Assembly (NCBI GenBank): GCA_029058745.1
Contig: JAIDXM010000022.1
Span: 1-64,000, forward strand
Length of the DNA stretch: 64,000 bases
Direction: 5' to 3'
Source of the DNA: Muribaculaceae bacterium
GTDB lineage: Bacteria; Bacteroidota; Bacteroidia; Bacteroidales; Muribaculaceae
Shown in pieces: positions 61,759 to 64,000 of this stretch (positions are counted from its first letter, which is position 1; each line of letters opens with the position of its first letter). Below the pieces are notes generated by a model, which searched no databases, was not told the origin of the DNA, and was given only the letters and a program-made list of their open reading frames with translations. Made by a program: the position numbers and the translations under genes.

Positions 61759-64000
61759 TCAATGCCCTTCCCTATGCTTTTTGAAATACTGGGTCGGCGA
61801 CATCCCATACTCATCCTTGAACGCTCCGCGATAGTGTTCCGGGCTGTTGAAACCTGTCTTGAACGCTATTTCCGTGACATTGTAATCACGCGACAGCAGC
61901 AGCTCCACGCTCTTCCGCAATTTGAATTTCTTAACATAGTCGGCCGGCGGCATCCCGGTCAGCACTTTCACCTTCCGGTAGAGGGTGGAATGGCTCATGT
62001 TCATGTTGTCGGTCAGGAATGCCATGTCGAGCTTTACTATGCTCAGGTTCTCACCTATGATGTGGTCGAGTTTCTCCAGGAACTCCCTGTCGAGTCGGCT
62101 GAGCCTCGGCACACCCACGGCGGCTTCGGCAACCTCAGGAACTGACCCTCCTTCCACGGTGACGACTTCCCCGCATCCCGATTCAGCCGCGTCCGCACTC
62201 GCAACGACGGGTAGCGACTCCGGGGCTGTAGCCGGAGCCTCCGCGACTACGGGCGCGGCGACACTGCACATTATCAGGCGAGACAGCCGTTTGCGCCCTT
62301 CAAGGAGATTCACCACCCTCGCCTTCAGCAGGCGCGCGCTGAAGGGCTTGGTGATATACGAGTCGGCCCCGCTCTCATATCCCTCCTCCTTGTCGTTGAT
62401 GGTGTCCTTGGCTGTGAGGAGTATCACGGGGATATGGGATGTGCGGATATCCTCCTTGAGGCTCCGGCATAGCTGGATGCCGTCCATGCCGGGCATCATG
62501 ATATCGCTTATGACGATGTCGGGCATATTGCCGAGCGCAAGCTCAAGGCCCTCATTGCCGTCGGCCGCGCACAACACGGTGAAATCATCCTTGAATGACT
62601 CACTTATGTAATTGCGAATCTCGGCATTATCCTCAACGACAAGAATCACCTGCCGGTTGCCGTCCTTTCCGGCACCTTCATCTATCAGCAGGTCTTCTGC
62701 CACCGACTTGTCCGGCTCCTTGTGTTCTGCCTCCGGATAAATCTCGTTGACCCTTATAAGGAAACTGAATGTAGAACCGACCCCGAGACGGCTCTCCACC
62801 TTGAGCAGACCCTTGTGGAGGTCGGAAAGCGATTTAACCAGGGCGAGCCCGATTCCGGTGCCCGAGGCCTGATGTTTCCCTTTCGCTTGGAAATAGCGGT
62901 CGTAGATGCGGGGAAGCATCTCCGCGTCTATGCCATAGCCTGTGTCTTCCACCGAGATGCGGGCATATTGCTCGTCTCCTTCCATCACTGCGTCGAGCGA
63001 CAGACGTATATGGCCGTTGGCCGTGTATTTTATCGCGTTGGAGATAAAGTTGTTGACTATCGTGGTGATTATCTCCCTGTCGAAATAGACAGGCGTGTTC
63101 AGTTTCTCCACCGAGAGCTGGAATTCCACCTTGTCGTTCTTATAGAGTTCCTTATATCTCAGGCCAATCTCCGTGATGAGGTCCGGAAGGCTCCCTTTCA
63201 TCACCATCAGTTCCTTGTTCTGCGTCTCCGTCTTGCGGAATTCCATTATCTGGTTGATGAGATTCAGAAGACGTATCGAGCTTCCATGAATACCTTTCAC
63301 CTTCGATATCACTGACTCCGGAAGGGTGTCATCGTGGCAGAGGTCTTCAAGGGGGCCTATGATGAGAGTGAGGGGAGTGCGCAGTTCATGGGCGATATTC
63401 GTGTAGAAGCGCATCCGCTCGTTGTTGAGGTCCTGCTCGTCCTGACGCTGTTTGCGTTCAAGTTCGAGCGTGCGGCCCTGTATCTCCATACGGTTGTGGA
63501 GGTGGAGACGGCGGCGATACATATACATCGCGAAAATCACAACCCCCACGGCCACCACTCCATATATAAGGAGCGCATACCACGACAGCCATATGGGCGA
63601 GCCCACCTGGATGCGCACAACGAGGATGTCTTCATCGTTCCACTCCCCGTTTTTCATTCGGGCACGCAGCCTGAGCTTATATTTATGACCTCCCGGAAGA
63701 CTCTTGAAGTTGAGTTCATCGGTGTTGCCGATAAACTGCCAGTCCTTGTCGAGGTTCTCAAGCATATAGGAATATTCTATTTTCGAAGCCTCCGCATAAT
63801 TATCGACCGTGAAACGGATTCTGACCGAGTTCTTGTCGTAAGGGACATAATATACCCCCTTGTTTTTCGCTACAAGATTAATCTTATCGTCGGAATCGAC
63901 ACTCTCGAAGCTCACGAGCTGAAGCCGGGGATAGAAATGCGACTCATTGACCGACTGGCGGTTGAACTGGCTGAGACCTCCTATTGAACCCCAGTATATC
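61759..64000 (-). CDS. hybrid two-component system regulator (5' end outside the window)
   Basis: The track start (63915) is an internal GTG. The frame stays open to the window edge and encodes IYWGSIGGLSQFNRQ, a propeller blade, so the gene is cut. Order seen: last propeller blade, Y_Y_Y domain (YSYMLENLDKDWQFIG), TM helix, HisKA (FYTNIAHELRTPLTLIIGPLEDL), HATPase (NFISNAIKYTANGH, EDTGYGID, GTGIGLALVKSL), receiver (ILVVEDNAEIR, SDIMMPGMDG, SYITKPF) and AraC HTH (STLYRKVKVLTGMPPADYVKK, FNSPEHYRGAFKDEYGMSPTQYF). An Ala/Pro/Glu-rich linker of about 50 residues lies between receiver and HTH. It senses a rhamnogalacturonan fragment and activates PUL 2 (family knowledge plus context). Confidence 0.93.
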   Translation of the reverse strand, partial: IYWGSIGGLSQFNRQSVNESHFYPRLQLVSFESVDSDDKINLVAKNKGVYYVPYDKNSVRIRFTVDNYAEASKIEYSYMLENLDKDWQFIGNTDELNFKSLPGGHKYKLRLRARMKNGEWNDEDILVVRIQVGSPIWLSWYALLIYGVVAVGVVIFAMYMYRRRLHLHNRMEIQGRTLELERKQRQDEQDLNNERMRFYTNIAHELRTPLTLIIGPLEDLCHDDTLPESVISKVKGIHGSSIRLLNLINQIMEFRKTETQNKELMVMKGSLPDLITEIGLRYKELYKNDKVEFQLSVEKLNTPVYFDREIITTIVNNFISNAIKYTANGHIRLSLDAVMEGDEQYARISVEDTGYGIDAEMLPRIYDRYFQAKGKHQASGTGIGLALVKSLSDLHKGLLKVESRLGVGSTFSFLIRVNEIYPEAEHKEPDKSVAEDLLIDEGAGKDGNRQVILVVEDNAEIRNYISESFKDDFTVLCAADGNEGLELALGNMPDIVISDIMMPGMDGIQLCRSLKEDIRTSHIPVILLTAKDTINDKEEGYESGADSYITKPFSARLLKARVVNLLEGRKRLSRLIMCSVAAPVVAEAPATAPESLPVVASADAAESGCGEVVTVEGGSVPEVAEAAVGVPRLSRLDREFLEKLDHIIGENLSIVKLDMAFLTDNMNMSHSTLYRKVKVLTGMPPADYVKKFKLRKSVELLLSRDYNVTEIAFKTGFNSPEHYRGAFKDEYGMSPTQYFKKHREGH

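Overview
The window comes from a gut-type member of the Bacteroidota, order Bacteroidales. Family is inference; Muribaculaceae or a related lineage fits best. The evidence is three SusC/SusD pairs, a hybrid two-component system, several secreted proteins with type IX-like C-terminal tails, and promoters matching the Bacteroidales pattern TTTG-N19-21-TAnnTTTG. No RNA genes and no CRISPR array were seen.

Region A (1-8921, + strand) is a five-gene cassette. It encodes an actin/Hsp70-fold protein whose first subdomain is missing in the visible frame, a degenerate second actin/Hsp70-like protein, a zinc-ribbon P-loop GTPase, a large protein that starts like GAP1 (GTPase-associated protein 1), and a membrane protein joining an extracytoplasmic SH3 domain to a second zinc-ribbon GTPase. 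Spacing is tight and a strong hairpin ends it. It resembles the computationally defined double-GTPase/GAP1 conflict systems, here joined to two actin-fold proteins. This is the best candidate for an undescribed system.

Region B (8999-10145, + strand) has a VKOR-family membrane protein with a non-catalytic C39-like N-domain. Overlapping its 3' end is a 46-residue ORF, missed by the ORF track, with a Gly-Gly leader-like sequence.

Region C (10193-33802) is polysaccharide utilisation locus 1, mostly on the - strand. In transcription order it holds a kinase-less sensor/AraC fusion, an ECF sigma factor, SusC, SusD, a secreted protein, an alginate-lyase-family lyase, a beta-helix protein, a heparinase II/III-like lyase, GH97, GH43 and GH88. 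The lyases plus GH88 suggest a glucuronate-containing glycan. An orphan HTCS-type AraC domain and an MgtC-family protein lie at its right edge.

Region D (34025-64000, - strand except one gene) is polysaccharide utilisation locus 2, for rhamnogalacturonan I. A hybrid two-component regulator, cut by the window edge, precedes a tandem SusC-SusD-SusC-SusD operon and a surface protein. A PL11 lyase fused to autotransporter-type repeats, a second PL11, a triple-SGNH esterase and a GH2 enzyme follow. A REP-associated transposase-like gene sits inside the locus, and GTAG-type REP palindromes are scattered through the window.

Promoters were found upstream of the sigma factor, the tandem SusC operon, both PL11 genes, the mgtC-like gene and the orphan AraC gene. 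Rho-independent-type hairpins mark most transcription unit ends. Heptamer repeats (AAYGACT family) sit at three gene ends.
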